From the NCBI GenBank assembly GCA_052389755.1, contig JBQTHP010000039.1, forward strand, positions 1 to 34,138: a DNA stretch of 34,138 nt, read 5' to 3'. Positions 14,841-21,797 of this stretch are shown piece by piece. Every line of letters starts with the position of its first letter. Position 1 is the first letter of the stretch. The notes below the pieces were generated by a model. It did not search any database. It was not told the origin of the DNA and saw only the letters and a program-made list of their open reading frames with translations. The position numbers were made by a program, and so were the translations under genes. Origin of the DNA: JBQTHP01 sp052389755. Lineage in GTDB: Bacteria; Pseudomonadota; Gammaproteobacteria; Steroidobacterales; Steroidobacteraceae.

Positions 14841-15785
14841 CTACGCTTCGACAAGCTCGATCAGCTCTTCAGCGGCGCCGATCATCGTCGCGGTACGCCT
14901 GCCACGATACGGTTCGAGCGCGTTCGGTATCGCAGGGCTGATGAACTTGTTTCGCATTCTATCGAAGCTCGAACACTCGAACGTCACGATGGCAAGTCCG
15001 GGGGGCAGCCCGCCTGGAACGCGCTCGCGCGGTCGTCCGCCCGGCGCATGCTGATCGATCTCTATTTTCGCCCCATCGTTCAACGTAACCACGGACAGAT
15101 CGAGCGAGGGGAGTTTCCGGATCGGGCTCGACACGTTGCCGAACGTGGTACGGAAGTACTCGAGCGATGCGGGCAGATCCGGCGAGGCCTGCACCGCGAT
15201 GAAGCAACGGCCCACGAACGACTTGGCGACTGCGAGGTCCGGGCGCGTTTCCGTAATCCAGGTCAGTGCCAGCCGTTCCCCGGCCGGACCCACTGCTCCC
15301 ATCGCCCTCAGATAGTTGTAGGTGGGCACCGTCCTGGGCGGCCCTCGCACCTTGAACGGCGAGTCCTTCAGGCGCTCGTAGAGCTCATCGCTGTTCTGCA
15401 CGGTGATCTCGGTCATGTTCCAACCGTACGTGCCGGCGAGGTCGTAGTCGGCTGGCGTCGCCTGCTCGATGAAGCGCAGGTAGGTGGGTTCGCCGCTCTC
15501 GGGACCGAGAATGATCAGCGGCTTGCCGGCCAACGCGGGAGCACCCCAGCTTTTCGCCGTCTTGCGTGACAGCCGCTCGCGGCTGATCAGCCGATAACCC
15601 ATGAACCGGGTCCACGCTGCTTCGACTTCCGCGAGCCCTGTCGCCGTGATCGTCACCGCGCGGATCGCACCCAGCGTTGGAGCGGTGGGTGCCGGATCTT
15701 CCGCCAGCGCGCGCGACGCCGCGCCGGCGAACGGCAGTAGCGCGCCACCGGCAGCCGCATGCAGCATCTGGCGTCGAGTGATCAT
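14841..15785 (-). CDS. Tat-exported VOC (glyoxalase/bleomycin-resistance fold) protein
   Basis: The chosen ATG at 15785 gives MITRRQMLHAAAGGALLPFA, a twin-arginine signal; the frame extends to 15887 but that part is not protein-like. The mature part (314 residues in total) has two VOC-like halves, with RAVTITATGLAEVEAAWTRF and CFIAVQASPDLPASLEYFRT each starting a beta-alpha-beta module. It is a clear paralogue of the VOC protein at 17877-18761; both share a YLRF block, GWN-x-x-EI and a DSPF-x-x-x-G-x-PR block. The family includes extradiol dioxygenases and isomerases, but a canonical HHE metal triad is not obvious. Export suggests a periplasmic step or binding role. Confidence 0.82.
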   Translation of the reverse strand: MITRRQMLHAAAGGALLPFAGAASRALAEDPAPTAPTLGAIRAVTITATGLAEVEAAWTRFMGYRLISRERLSRKTAKSWGAPALAGKPLIILGPESGEPTYLRFIEQATPADYDLAGTYGWNMTEITVQNSDELYERLKDSPFKVRGPPRTVPTYNYLRAMGAVGPAGERLALTWITETRPDLAVAKSFVGRCFIAVQASPDLPASLEYFRTTFGNVSSPIRKLPSLDLSVVTLNDGAKIEIDQHAPGGRPRERVPGGLPPGLAIVTFECSSFDRMRNKFISPAIPNALEPYRGRRTATMIGAAEELIELVEA

Positions 15786-15811
15786 CGGAAATCGCCCCTG
15801 GATCTTGTCTG

Positions 15812-16867
15812 CTAGTCGACTTCGACGGGCTCTTCGATCGGTCCCCCGCCGGCGGAGAGACCTTTCGCGTAGGTGACCTCGAGCCAAACGGCGCCCAGCT
15901 GGGAGACCTCGCCGGGACCGTAGCCCCAGACGCTGCGCGGAGGCTGATAGATGAAGAAATCTTCACTCACGGTCACGGCCTTGCCGGGATCCTTCGGACC
16001 TTCGAAGGACCAGACCTGCATGTCGCCGTAGATGACGTACCGGAGACGATTGGCGTTCTCGAAGTAAGCCTTCCCGTGTCCTTCCGGCGCTTTCCACTTG
16101 GGTGGAATCTTCACCAGCTGTGCGCGGAAGCCCTCCGCCAGATCGTCGCTCAACCACTTCAGCAGCCGACCCGGAACCTGCGGGTCCTGCTCCCATTCGA
16201 GATCGTTCTGCGAATCCACCAGCCAGGGACGGGTGAATTGCTTCACCGCCTTCCAGTCCGGCAGGTACGGATCCGGTTTCTTTCCGAAGTCCGGATTGAT
16301 GTGATCGCCGTCCGGTCCGACGTTCACCATGCTCCCATCACCCTCTTCGAAGAGCAGCAGGTAGTACGGAAACTGATTGCGCATTCCGCCCGTTTCCCAG
16401 CTGCCGCCGTGCAGCGAGTAAGGCGGCCGCCGCAACCACCCACCTTCTCTCTTGCGATAGAGCATCCCGTTCTTCTGATACGGGCTGACAGGCTCGGGCA
16501 TGATCGAGTCGCCCTTCAGCGTGTAGCCCCACTCCCACCAATGATGGTAGTGCGGCGGCCGTCCAGGGGGAGCCGACTGCGTGTTCCAGGTCGGCGGAAA
16601 GATCGTGTAGATGAGCGCACCGACTTCCGGGCCTTTGAAGATGGTCTTGGTTCTCGCGCGGAATCGCGGGGATGCGTCCCATGGAAACTTCGCGACGTCG
16701 ACGATGGCGAGCTTCGACCAGCGCGACCTGTCCGGGGTCAGCGTGCCGATCACGGGTGAAGTGACGGCTGCCGCTTCGGTTAGCGACGCCGTTCGAGCAG
16801 AAGCCACGCCGCCGCCGGCGGCAGCGAGCGCAAGACAGACGAGAAGACGCTGGCACGGCCGATTCAT
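15812..16867 (-). CDS. Exported bicupin-like protein, first gene of the catabolic operon
   Basis: ATG at 16867 is preceded by GGGAGGAAG at the right spacing; an ATG six codons upstream lacks one. The 351-residue protein starts with a signal peptide (RLLVCLALAAAGGGVASA). Cupin motif 1 is HYHHWWEWGYTLKG, giving His106, His108 and Glu112. RRPPYSLHGGSWE supplies the motif 2 histidine. A second, weaker cupin-like half follows (RLRYVIYGDMQVWSFEG...FFIYQPPRSVWG). It is paralogous to the exported cupin at 21798-22847; both end in a VWLEVTYA block. Such proteins can be metal-dependent oxygenases or isomerases. A periplasmic catalytic or substrate-binding role is inferred. Confidence 0.82.
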   Translation of the reverse strand: MNRPCQRLLVCLALAAAGGGVASARTASLTEAAAVTSPVIGTLTPDRSRWSKLAIVDVAKFPWDASPRFRARTKTIFKGPEVGALIYTIFPPTWNTQSAPPGRPPHYHHWWEWGYTLKGDSIMPEPVSPYQKNGMLYRKREGGWLRRPPYSLHGGSWETGGMRNQFPYYLLLFEEGDGSMVNVGPDGDHINPDFGKKPDPYLPDWKAVKQFTRPWLVDSQNDLEWEQDPQVPGRLLKWLSDDLAEGFRAQLVKIPPKWKAPEGHGKAYFENANRLRYVIYGDMQVWSFEGPKDPGKAVTVSEDFFIYQPPRSVWGYGPGEVSQLGAVWLEVTYAKGLSAGGGPIEEPVEVD

Positions 16868-16893
16868 CCGCTCTTCCTCCCTCATCCCGGAAT

Positions 16894-16913
16894 GCTACTA
16901 GGTTATCTACGTT
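16894..16913 (-). promoter_or_regulatory. Shared 20-nt operator-like motif, site A
   Basis: On the minus strand the sequence is AACGTAGATAACCTAGTAGC. It lies 26 bp upstream of the cupin start, downstream of its candidate -35/-10. Sites B (20212-20231) and C (21691-21710) match it closely in the same orientation relative to the operon each precedes. It lies in the divergent region shared with the FadR-type regulator gene. Confidence 0.72.
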
Positions 16914-16915
16914 TT

Positions 16916-16957
16916 CTATGTGCCCGGAGAATTGCCCGATGCACCGGGCCTTGTCAA
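16916..16957 (-). promoter_or_regulatory. Candidate promoter of the six-gene catabolic operon
   Basis: On the minus strand TTGACA (16957-16952) is followed after 18 bp by AATTCT (16933-16928) and then CATAG (16920-16916). The same order, TTGACA, GGCAATTCT and ACATAG, occurs before the second cupin gene at 21722-21759. Site A follows immediately downstream, so a bound repressor would block transcription start. Confidence 0.5.
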
Positions 16958-16962
16958 GGCAG

Positions 16963-16995
16963 GACGGCCAAGACGTCTGAGACGTCTTGGCCGTC
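16963..16995. promoter_or_regulatory. 33-bp perfect palindrome (15-bp arms)
   Basis: GACGGCCAAGACGTC, TGA, GACGTCTTGGCCGTC: two perfect 15-bp arms around a 3-base centre, midway between the divergent cupin and regulator genes and 6 bp upstream of the cupin -35. There is no T-run, so it is not a typical terminator. It could be a regulator operator or a hairpin in the regulator leader. Confidence 0.8.
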
Positions 16996-17066
16996 TTGGT
17001 CATCCGAGCCTTCCATGTCACACTCATCCGCCGGATCAGGGGGAATCTCCTGGAGTGAAGCGTTCC

Positions 17067-17864
17067 ATGGCACGCGACGCAGTCGATGTTTCTTCAGGCA
17101 GGACGACCGCTCGGGTACGCGCTCCGAAACTCTCTCATCTGGTCGCCGAACGGTTGCGGGCCCAGATTGCCACTGGTCATCTCGGCGCAGGCGACTCGCT
17201 GCCCTCCGAGGCACAACTTCTGACGCAGTTCGGCGTGTCGCGGCCTACGCTTCGCGAAGCACTCCGGGTCCTCGAGTCCGAGACTCTCATTCAACTCGGC
17301 CGCGGTGCGCGCTCCGGTGCGACCGTGCTCGCCCCTTCCATCGAAGCCGCCACGAAGTACAGCGGTCTGTACCTCGCGAGCCACGGCACGACGATCGCGG
17401 AGATTCATCAGGTACGCATGCTGGTCGAGCCATCGCTGGCCGCGCTTCTGGCGCAGCGCAGCCGCAAGGAGCACGTGAGACTGCTGCGTCGGTGCGTCGA
17501 GGCTCAACGCGCCGGGCTCGAGGCGCAGGACTACCTCTCCGTAGTCTCTTCGGTGATCGAGTTCCACGATGTCATGGTGCTCTCTTCGGAGAACCGCGCG
17601 CTTGGCCTCCTGGCCGGGATCCTCCATGACCTCGCGGTGAAGGTGTATCCCAAGATGTTGAATGCCGAGCGCGCGCGCGAACGGCAACTCGTCCGGCGCA
17701 GGACCGAAGAGTCCTCCGCGGCACACCGGCGCCTTCTCGATCTCATCGCTCGCGGCAAGGCGAGCGAGGCCGAGCAATTCTGGCGGAACTACATGCAGGA
17801 CACGGCCAAATGGCTGGCGCGCACCGGCCTCGGCAAGCTTCGCGTGAAGCTTTCGACGGATTAG
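17067..17864 (+). CDS. FadR-subfamily GntR transcriptional regulator
   Basis: The 265-residue protein has an N-terminal winged helix, LSHLVAERLRAQIATGHLGA followed by GDSLPSEAQLLTQFGVSRPT and LREALRVLE, the standard GntR signature. A helical FCD ligand domain follows from about residue 100 to 250 (IHQVRMLVEP...IEFHDVMV...AHRRLLDLIARG). FCD regulators typically sense carboxylic acids, which fits a pathway ending in a hydratase and a lyase. ATG 17067 was chosen; an in-frame GTG at 17055 is possible, and upstream frame text is not protein-like. It is divergent from the cupin operon and converges on the second VOC gene with 12 bp between. It is the only regulator in the catabolic locus. Confidence 0.92.
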   Translation: MARDAVDVSSGRTTARVRAPKLSHLVAERLRAQIATGHLGAGDSLPSEAQLLTQFGVSRPTLREALRVLESETLIQLGRGARSGATVLAPSIEAATKYSGLYLASHGTTIAEIHQVRMLVEPSLAALLAQRSRKEHVRLLRRCVEAQRAGLEAQDYLSVVSSVIEFHDVMVLSSENRALGLLAGILHDLAVKVYPKMLNAERARERQLVRRRTEESSAAHRRLLDLIARGKASEAEQFWRNYMQDTAKWLARTGLGKLRVKLSTD

Positions 17865-17876
17865 GAGCCTGTCCGG

Positions 17877-18761
17877 CTATTTCGTTTCCACGAGCTCCAG
17901 AAGCTCGCCCGCGGCGCCGCGGACCACGCCCACACGACGCCCGTTGTACGGTGCCGCGGCCACGGCGCGTGCCGGCGCCAGCAGCGAGCCCTTCGAGGGC
18001 TCGAGAGAGGCGACCTCAAAACCGACCGTAGCGACCGCCGGGGGAAGCTCGCCCGGCCTCGTCGAGCGCGAGGTAGCGGTCTTCGGATAACCATCGATCT
18101 CGATGGAATATTCCGGTGATACCCGCGCCATCGAAAGCGGATGAGTCGTCTCGATGTCGAAGCCGTGGGCTTTGTTGAGAACGGTCATTCTCGCTTTGGA
18201 TGCCGCGCTCACCGCCAATCCGAAGGTGCCGCTGTAGAACTGCCGCATCGCGTCGAGATCCGGCCCGCCCACGATCATGATGAAAGGCCGATCCACGTAC
18301 GTCTGCGCGACATGTCTACCGGAGCCTGGCGGAATGCGCGTGAGATAGAGCACCTCGTTCGCCGGCCCGACGACTTGCATGGCGCGTATCGGCGAGTCGG
18401 GTCCGAGGGGCCGCGGCACGCCGACGATGCGGAAGGGGGAATCCGGTGTCTTGAACCGCTCGGCGAGGGCATCAGGATCCTGCACGAGAATCTCGATGGC
18501 GTTCCAGCCGAATGACTTCATGGGGACGTAGTCTTCGGGCGCGTCGACCTGCACGAAGCGCAGATACACGTTCGCATCGCTCGCCGGCTTCATGAGCGCG
18601 TACGGGCGGCCCGCCATGCGCGGCGCGTTCCACACGGTGGCAAGATCCTTCGCCACGTGACCGCGCTCGACGACCGAGTAGCTCAGCGAGCGCTCATATG
18701 CCTGCTCGATCGCCGCGACGTCCGGCGATCCAAGCGTGATGATCAGAATGAGCTTCAGCAT
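17877..18761 (-). CDS. VOC-fold protein, cytoplasmic paralogue
   Basis: The 294-residue protein starts at ATG 18761, inside the last bases of the methyltransferase gene (7-bp overlap). It has no export signal (MLKLILIITLGSPDVAAIEQ). Two VOC modules are seen, with RPFIMIVGGPDLDAMRQFYS opening the second. It shares the sequence pattern of the Tat-exported VOC protein at 14841-15785 (VYLRFVQVDAPEDY, GWNAIEILVQD, PDSPFRIVGVPRP), so the locus carries one exported and one cytosolic version. The C-terminal ELLELVETK also matches ELIELVEA of the other copy. Function could be a dioxygenase, isomerase or lyase step; not assignable from sequence. Confidence 0.82.
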   Translation of the reverse strand: MLKLILIITLGSPDVAAIEQAYERSLSYSVVERGHVAKDLATVWNAPRMAGRPYALMKPASDANVYLRFVQVDAPEDYVPMKSFGWNAIEILVQDPDALAERFKTPDSPFRIVGVPRPLGPDSPIRAMQVVGPANEVLYLTRIPPGSGRHVAQTYVDRPFIMIVGGPDLDAMRQFYSGTFGLAVSAASKARMTVLNKAHGFDIETTHPLSMARVSPEYSIEIDGYPKTATSRSTRPGELPPAVATVGFEVASLEPSKGSLLAPARAVAAAPYNGRRVGVVRGAAGELLELVETK

Positions 18762-19843
18762 TGCTGCGCGCTCTTGCGGCGTCTCGGCTTCGTCGCGCTG
18801 ATTACCGTCCACGGAAAACGCCATGCGTCGCCCGCCCGCGGGTCGACGCCCTCGCCTTCGCGGAACGAAGTGATCTCGACGCTGGAGAAGCCCTTCCTGC
18901 GCAGGGTCTTCGGCAGATCGAGCTCGGCGAGGGGCTGCATGAACGGCTCGTTGTTGCGCCAGCCGTGCCCGTAGTGCATGAAGCGCGCGAAGGCGTCCGG
19001 GAAACGATAGAAGTCGAGGTGAACCATGCGCCCTCCCGGCTCGAGCACGCGGTGCGCCTCGCTGATTACCGCGCCGATGGTTTTCGGCGGAAGCTCGTGA
19101 AGAAGCATGGTGGACGTGACCAGGTCGAACGATGCGTCTGCATAGTCCGTTTCGGTCGCGTCGCGCTGGCGATATCGCGTATTGCGTGCACCAGCGTCGC
19201 GCGTCAGATGCGCGGCCACACGCAGGCAGGGCTCCGAGAGATCCACACCTTCGACCCGTGCGGCGGAAAACCTCGCGGAGAACGGCCGAGTGCTCTTGCC
19301 GAATCCGCACCCCATGTCGAGCACGCTGCCGGCCTCGCCGCCTTCGGCGATCGCAGCGGTAAAACGCGTGTGCAGATCCTCATGAGCGCTGCCCAGAAGC
19401 GGCGTCGTGGTGCGCGCGCCGTGCTCGTAGATGAACCCGGCGACCTCGTCGGACCACACGCCGCCCGGATGCTCATGGATGTCGACGCTCGTGTAGTAGT
19501 GCGGCAGCTTCAGGTCGGGTCTGAGCTCGAGAATGGGATCGTCCGGCGCGACTGCGCCCAGGCTGCGCAGGAAGTGCGCGCGCCGCTCGTCGTAGTACCG
19601 CGTCAGCCCGTAGCGGCCGGAATACTTCATCCGCTGCAGGTGCCGTTCGAGCCAGGCGAAGTACCGATACAGCGTGAGATCTTCGAGGACCTCCGCCACC
19701 TCCTGGACCGTGCGTGGCTGGCGTTTGCCGCACCTCGCCGCGTACTCTTCGCGCAGGCGACCGTAGAGCGTCGTCGTCCAGAAGCCCTTGGAAGCCAGCA
19801 GAAAACGCTGTGCCGCGCTGAAAGATCGCTCGTCCATGATCAC
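18755..19843 (-). CDS. SAM-dependent class I methyltransferase
   Basis: This 362-residue protein has a Rossmann methyltransferase domain from about residue 165 on. Motif I is VLDMGCGFGKSTRPF, the acidic SAM ribose contact lies in EGVDLSEPCL, and motif IV is FDLVTSTMLLHEL, followed by VLEPGGRMVHLDF. The 160-residue N-terminal extension is helical and aromatic (TVQEVAEVLEDLTLYRYFAW) and may bind substrate or mediate dimerisation. GTG 19843 overlaps the upstream stop (GTGA); ATG 19837 is an alternative. It is the middle gene of a three-gene operon in the catabolic locus. O- or N-methylation of a pathway intermediate is inferred. Confidence 0.88.
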   Translation of the reverse strand: MIMDERSFSAAQRFLLASKGFWTTTLYGRLREEYAARCGKRQPRTVQEVAEVLEDLTLYRYFAWLERHLQRMKYSGRYGLTRYYDERRAHFLRSLGAVAPDDPILELRPDLKLPHYYTSVDIHEHPGGVWSDEVAGFIYEHGARTTTPLLGSAHEDLHTRFTAAIAEGGEAGSVLDMGCGFGKSTRPFSARFSAARVEGVDLSEPCLRVAAHLTRDAGARNTRYRQRDATETDYADASFDLVTSTMLLHELPPKTIGAVISEAHRVLEPGGRMVHLDFYRFPDAFARFMHYGHGWRNNEPFMQPLAELDLPKTLRRKGFSSVEITSFREGEGVDPRAGDAWRFPWTVISATKPRRRKSAQQC

Positions 19844-20211
19844 GTGCGCTTGCGAGTCCTTCTGGTCCTGAGACTGAAGCGGCCCGTCGCGCCCACGGCC
19901 TGCTGCAGTCCGAGCAGAGGACGCAGCAGCTCCTCGGCGAACGCGGCGGCGTCCGCGTGATCGGTCGCGCTTTCCGCACCGACAGGCTTGCCGGCGAGAG
20001 CCGCGGAGTCGACGTGTCCCGCGTTCGCGAGCTGCTGCTCGAGAGCCCGGACCCGATCGCGGAGCACGTAGTGTTCGGTGGCGAGAGCCATCACGACGCC
20101 CATCAGCCGGTCCACGGCGGGATCTTCGAAGAAGAGCTGCTCGGGTCGCACGAGCGATGATGCGCGCTTCGCCAGGCTCGTACGTCTTGCGGGTGTGCTG
20201 TCCCGAATCAT
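19840..20211 (-). CDS. Small coiled-coil protein of unknown function
   Basis: The frame gives 123 residues from ATG 20211. That ATG has no ribosome site and directly abuts operator-like site B, so translation may start lower, for example at the GTG in SSLVRPEQ. The middle reads VDRLMGVVMALATEHYVLRD followed by RVRALEQQLANAG, a heptad-like amphipathic helix. The C-terminus is Arg/Lys-rich (RFSLRTRRTRKRT). I do not recognise a family. It overlaps the methyltransferase gene by 4 bp and is first in that operon, so it may be an accessory subunit of the methyltransferase. Confidence 0.65.
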   Translation of the reverse strand: MIRDSTPARRTSLAKRASSLVRPEQLFFEDPAVDRLMGVVMALATEHYVLRDRVRALEQQLANAGHVDSAALAGKPVGAESATDHADAAAFAEELLRPLLGLQQAVGATGRFSLRTRRTRKRT

Positions 20212-20231
20212 GCTACGAGGTTATCTTAGTT
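20212..20231 (-). promoter_or_regulatory. Shared 20-nt operator-like motif, site B
   Basis: On the minus strand: AACTAAGATAACCTCGTAGC, differing from site A at three positions. It occupies the 42-bp gap between the small coiled-coil gene (minus) and the MFS transporter (plus), so it could control both. Confidence 0.72.
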
Positions 20232-20253
20232 AGACCTTTGGGAGAAGTCTTCC

Positions 20254-21630
20254 ATGAAGCAGGACACGGCCGGCGGCGACCGGGATGACGCTTACCCGCC
20301 GACTGCGTACAGCTGGTACGTCGTGGCGGTGCTCACCGTCACCTACACGGTGTCGTTCATCGACCGGCAGGTCATGGCCCTCATGATCGAGCCGATCCGC
20401 CGTGATCTCGGCATCACGGACACGCAGGTGAGCCTGCTCATCGGGCTTGCCTTTGCCGTGTTCTACACTCTCCTCGGCGTGCCGATCGCGCGGCTCGCCG
20501 ATCGCTACAGCCGCCGCGCCATCATCGCCGCGGGCGTCGCCGTGTGGTGCGTCATGACCGCCGCCTGCGGACTCGCCCGCAACTATGCGCAGCTCTTTCT
20601 GGCGCGAGTCGGCGTCGGCGTGGGAGAGGCCGCGCTCAGCCCGAGCGCCCTTTCCATGATGAGCGATTACTTTCCGAAGGCAACCCGCGGCCGCGCGGTC
20701 GCCGTGTACAACACGGGCATCTCTCTGGGAGCCGGCCTCGCGATGATCGTCGGAGGACAAGTCATCGCGCACGTCACGCAGGCGCCGCCGGTGCGTCTTC
20801 CCGGCATAGGCGAGTTGTTCGCCTGGCAGACGGTCTTCCTGGTAGTCGGGTTGCCCGGCCTCCTGATGGCGGTGCTCATGGCGACCGTGAAGGAACCGGC
20901 ACGCCGCGAGCGCCTGCGCACGGCCGATCCCGCATCGCACCTGCCGCTGGCCGCTGTGGTGGGATTCATCGGCGAGCGCCGACGCATGTACGGCAGCCAT
21001 TTTCTCGGCATGTCCGCGGTAGCCATTCTGGCTTACGGGCTCTTTGCGTGGATCCCGACGATGTTCATCCGCACGTGGGCTTGGAGCATCCGCGACATCG
21101 GCCTCGCATACGGTATCGTCACGATCGTGGCGGGGCCGCTCGCTGCCGTGCTGGCTTCATGGCTCGGAGAAACATTGACGGCGCGCGGTCATCAGGATGC
21201 ACAGATGCGCGCGGCTGCGATCGGCATCGGACTCGGCATTGCCGGAGCCATCGCCGCCGCGCTCGCGCCGAGCCCGTGGATTGCGATATTCATGCTCCTG
21301 CCGGCCTCGATCGGCACCACCGCGGCGACTGCATCCGGACTCTCCGGACTGATGACGGTCACTCCCAACCAGATGCGCGCCCAGGCGTCCGCGCTCTACT
21401 ACCTCGTGGTGAATGTCTTCGGGCTGACGGTCGGACCGACAGGCATCGCGATCTTCACGGACTATGTGTTCCGGGACACCGCGGCCCTGCGTTATTCGAT
21501 AGCGTGCGTATCGGTTCTCGCGGGAATCTCTGCTGCCATCTTCCTGTCCTACAACCTGCGGCAGTATCGCGCCTCGTACGTCGAATCGCTGGCATGGTCG
21601 GGGAGCGCTGCGCAGGAGTCTCGCGGCTGA
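20254..21630 (+). CDS. MFS transporter (Spinster/ACS-like)
   Basis: The 458-residue protein has about 12 hydrophobic segments. Hallmarks are DRQVMALMIEPIRRDLGITD after TM1, the loop 2-3 motif GVPIARLADRYSRRAIIAAG, and VGVGEAALSPSALSMMSDYF in TM4, typical of MFS_1 carboxylate and aromatic-acid porters and Spinster-like proteins. ATG 20254 has GGGAGAAG upstream. The gene is divergent from the coiled-coil/methyltransferase/VOC operon with site B between. It probably moves the locus substrate or a product across the inner membrane. The following region (21631-21797) holds site C and the cupin promoter. Confidence 0.93.
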   Translation: MKQDTAGGDRDDAYPPTAYSWYVVAVLTVTYTVSFIDRQVMALMIEPIRRDLGITDTQVSLLIGLAFAVFYTLLGVPIARLADRYSRRAIIAAGVAVWCVMTAACGLARNYAQLFLARVGVGVGEAALSPSALSMMSDYFPKATRGRAVAVYNTGISLGAGLAMIVGGQVIAHVTQAPPVRLPGIGELFAWQTVFLVVGLPGLLMAVLMATVKEPARRERLRTADPASHLPLAAVVGFIGERRRMYGSHFLGMSAVAILAYGLFAWIPTMFIRTWAWSIRDIGLAYGIVTIVAGPLAAVLASWLGETLTARGHQDAQMRAAAIGIGLGIAGAIAAALAPSPWIAIFMLLPASIGTTAATASGLSGLMTVTPNQMRAQASALYYLVVNVFGLTVGPTGIAIFTDYVFRDTAALRYSIACVSVLAGISAAIFLSYNLRQYRASYVESLAWSGSAAQESRG

Positions 21631-21690
21631 GCCCCGTTCTCGCGGTGCATCAAACCGGCTGCCGAATCCGGCTTTCTGCGACCGCCTTCT

Positions 21691-21710
21691 AACGAAGATA
21701 ACCTTGTTGC
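21691..21710 (+). promoter_or_regulatory. Shared 20-nt operator-like motif, site C
   Basis: AACGAAGATAACCTTGTTGC on the plus strand, pointing at the second cupin and TonB genes. In this copy the dyad symmetry is clearest (AAC-AAG around ATAAC, then CTT-GTT). A partial half-site, AACGAAGTAATC, recurs at 21771-21782, just before the cupin start. Confidence 0.72.
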
Positions 21711-21721
21711 GCCCGCGGGTC

Positions 21722-21770
21722 TTGACACCGCCCGTCGCTGCGGCAATTCTTCGACATAGGCAACCTATAC
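21722..21770 (+). promoter_or_regulatory. Candidate promoter of the second cupin/TonB operon
   Basis: TTGACA (21722-21727), 17 bp, AATTCT (21745-21750), then ACATAG (21754-21759). The arrangement copies the promoter before the first cupin gene. A small palindrome ATAGG-CAA-CCTAT (21756-21768) follows. Confidence 0.5.
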
Positions 21771-21797
21771 AACGAAGTAATCGCCAGGGGGATCGAG

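Noticed and set aside
16963..16995. The 33-bp palindrome as a rho-independent terminator
   Set aside because: No T-run on either side, and it lies between two divergent gene starts, where a terminator is not needed.
18080..18095. GGATAACCATC inside the second VOC gene as a fourth operator site
   Set aside because: It matches only the central bases and lies in coding sequence, unlike the three intergenic sites.
18762..19310. Upstream extension of the second VOC frame
   Set aside because: It overlaps the methyltransferase gene and lacks VOC sequence; ATG 18761 fits the paralogue.
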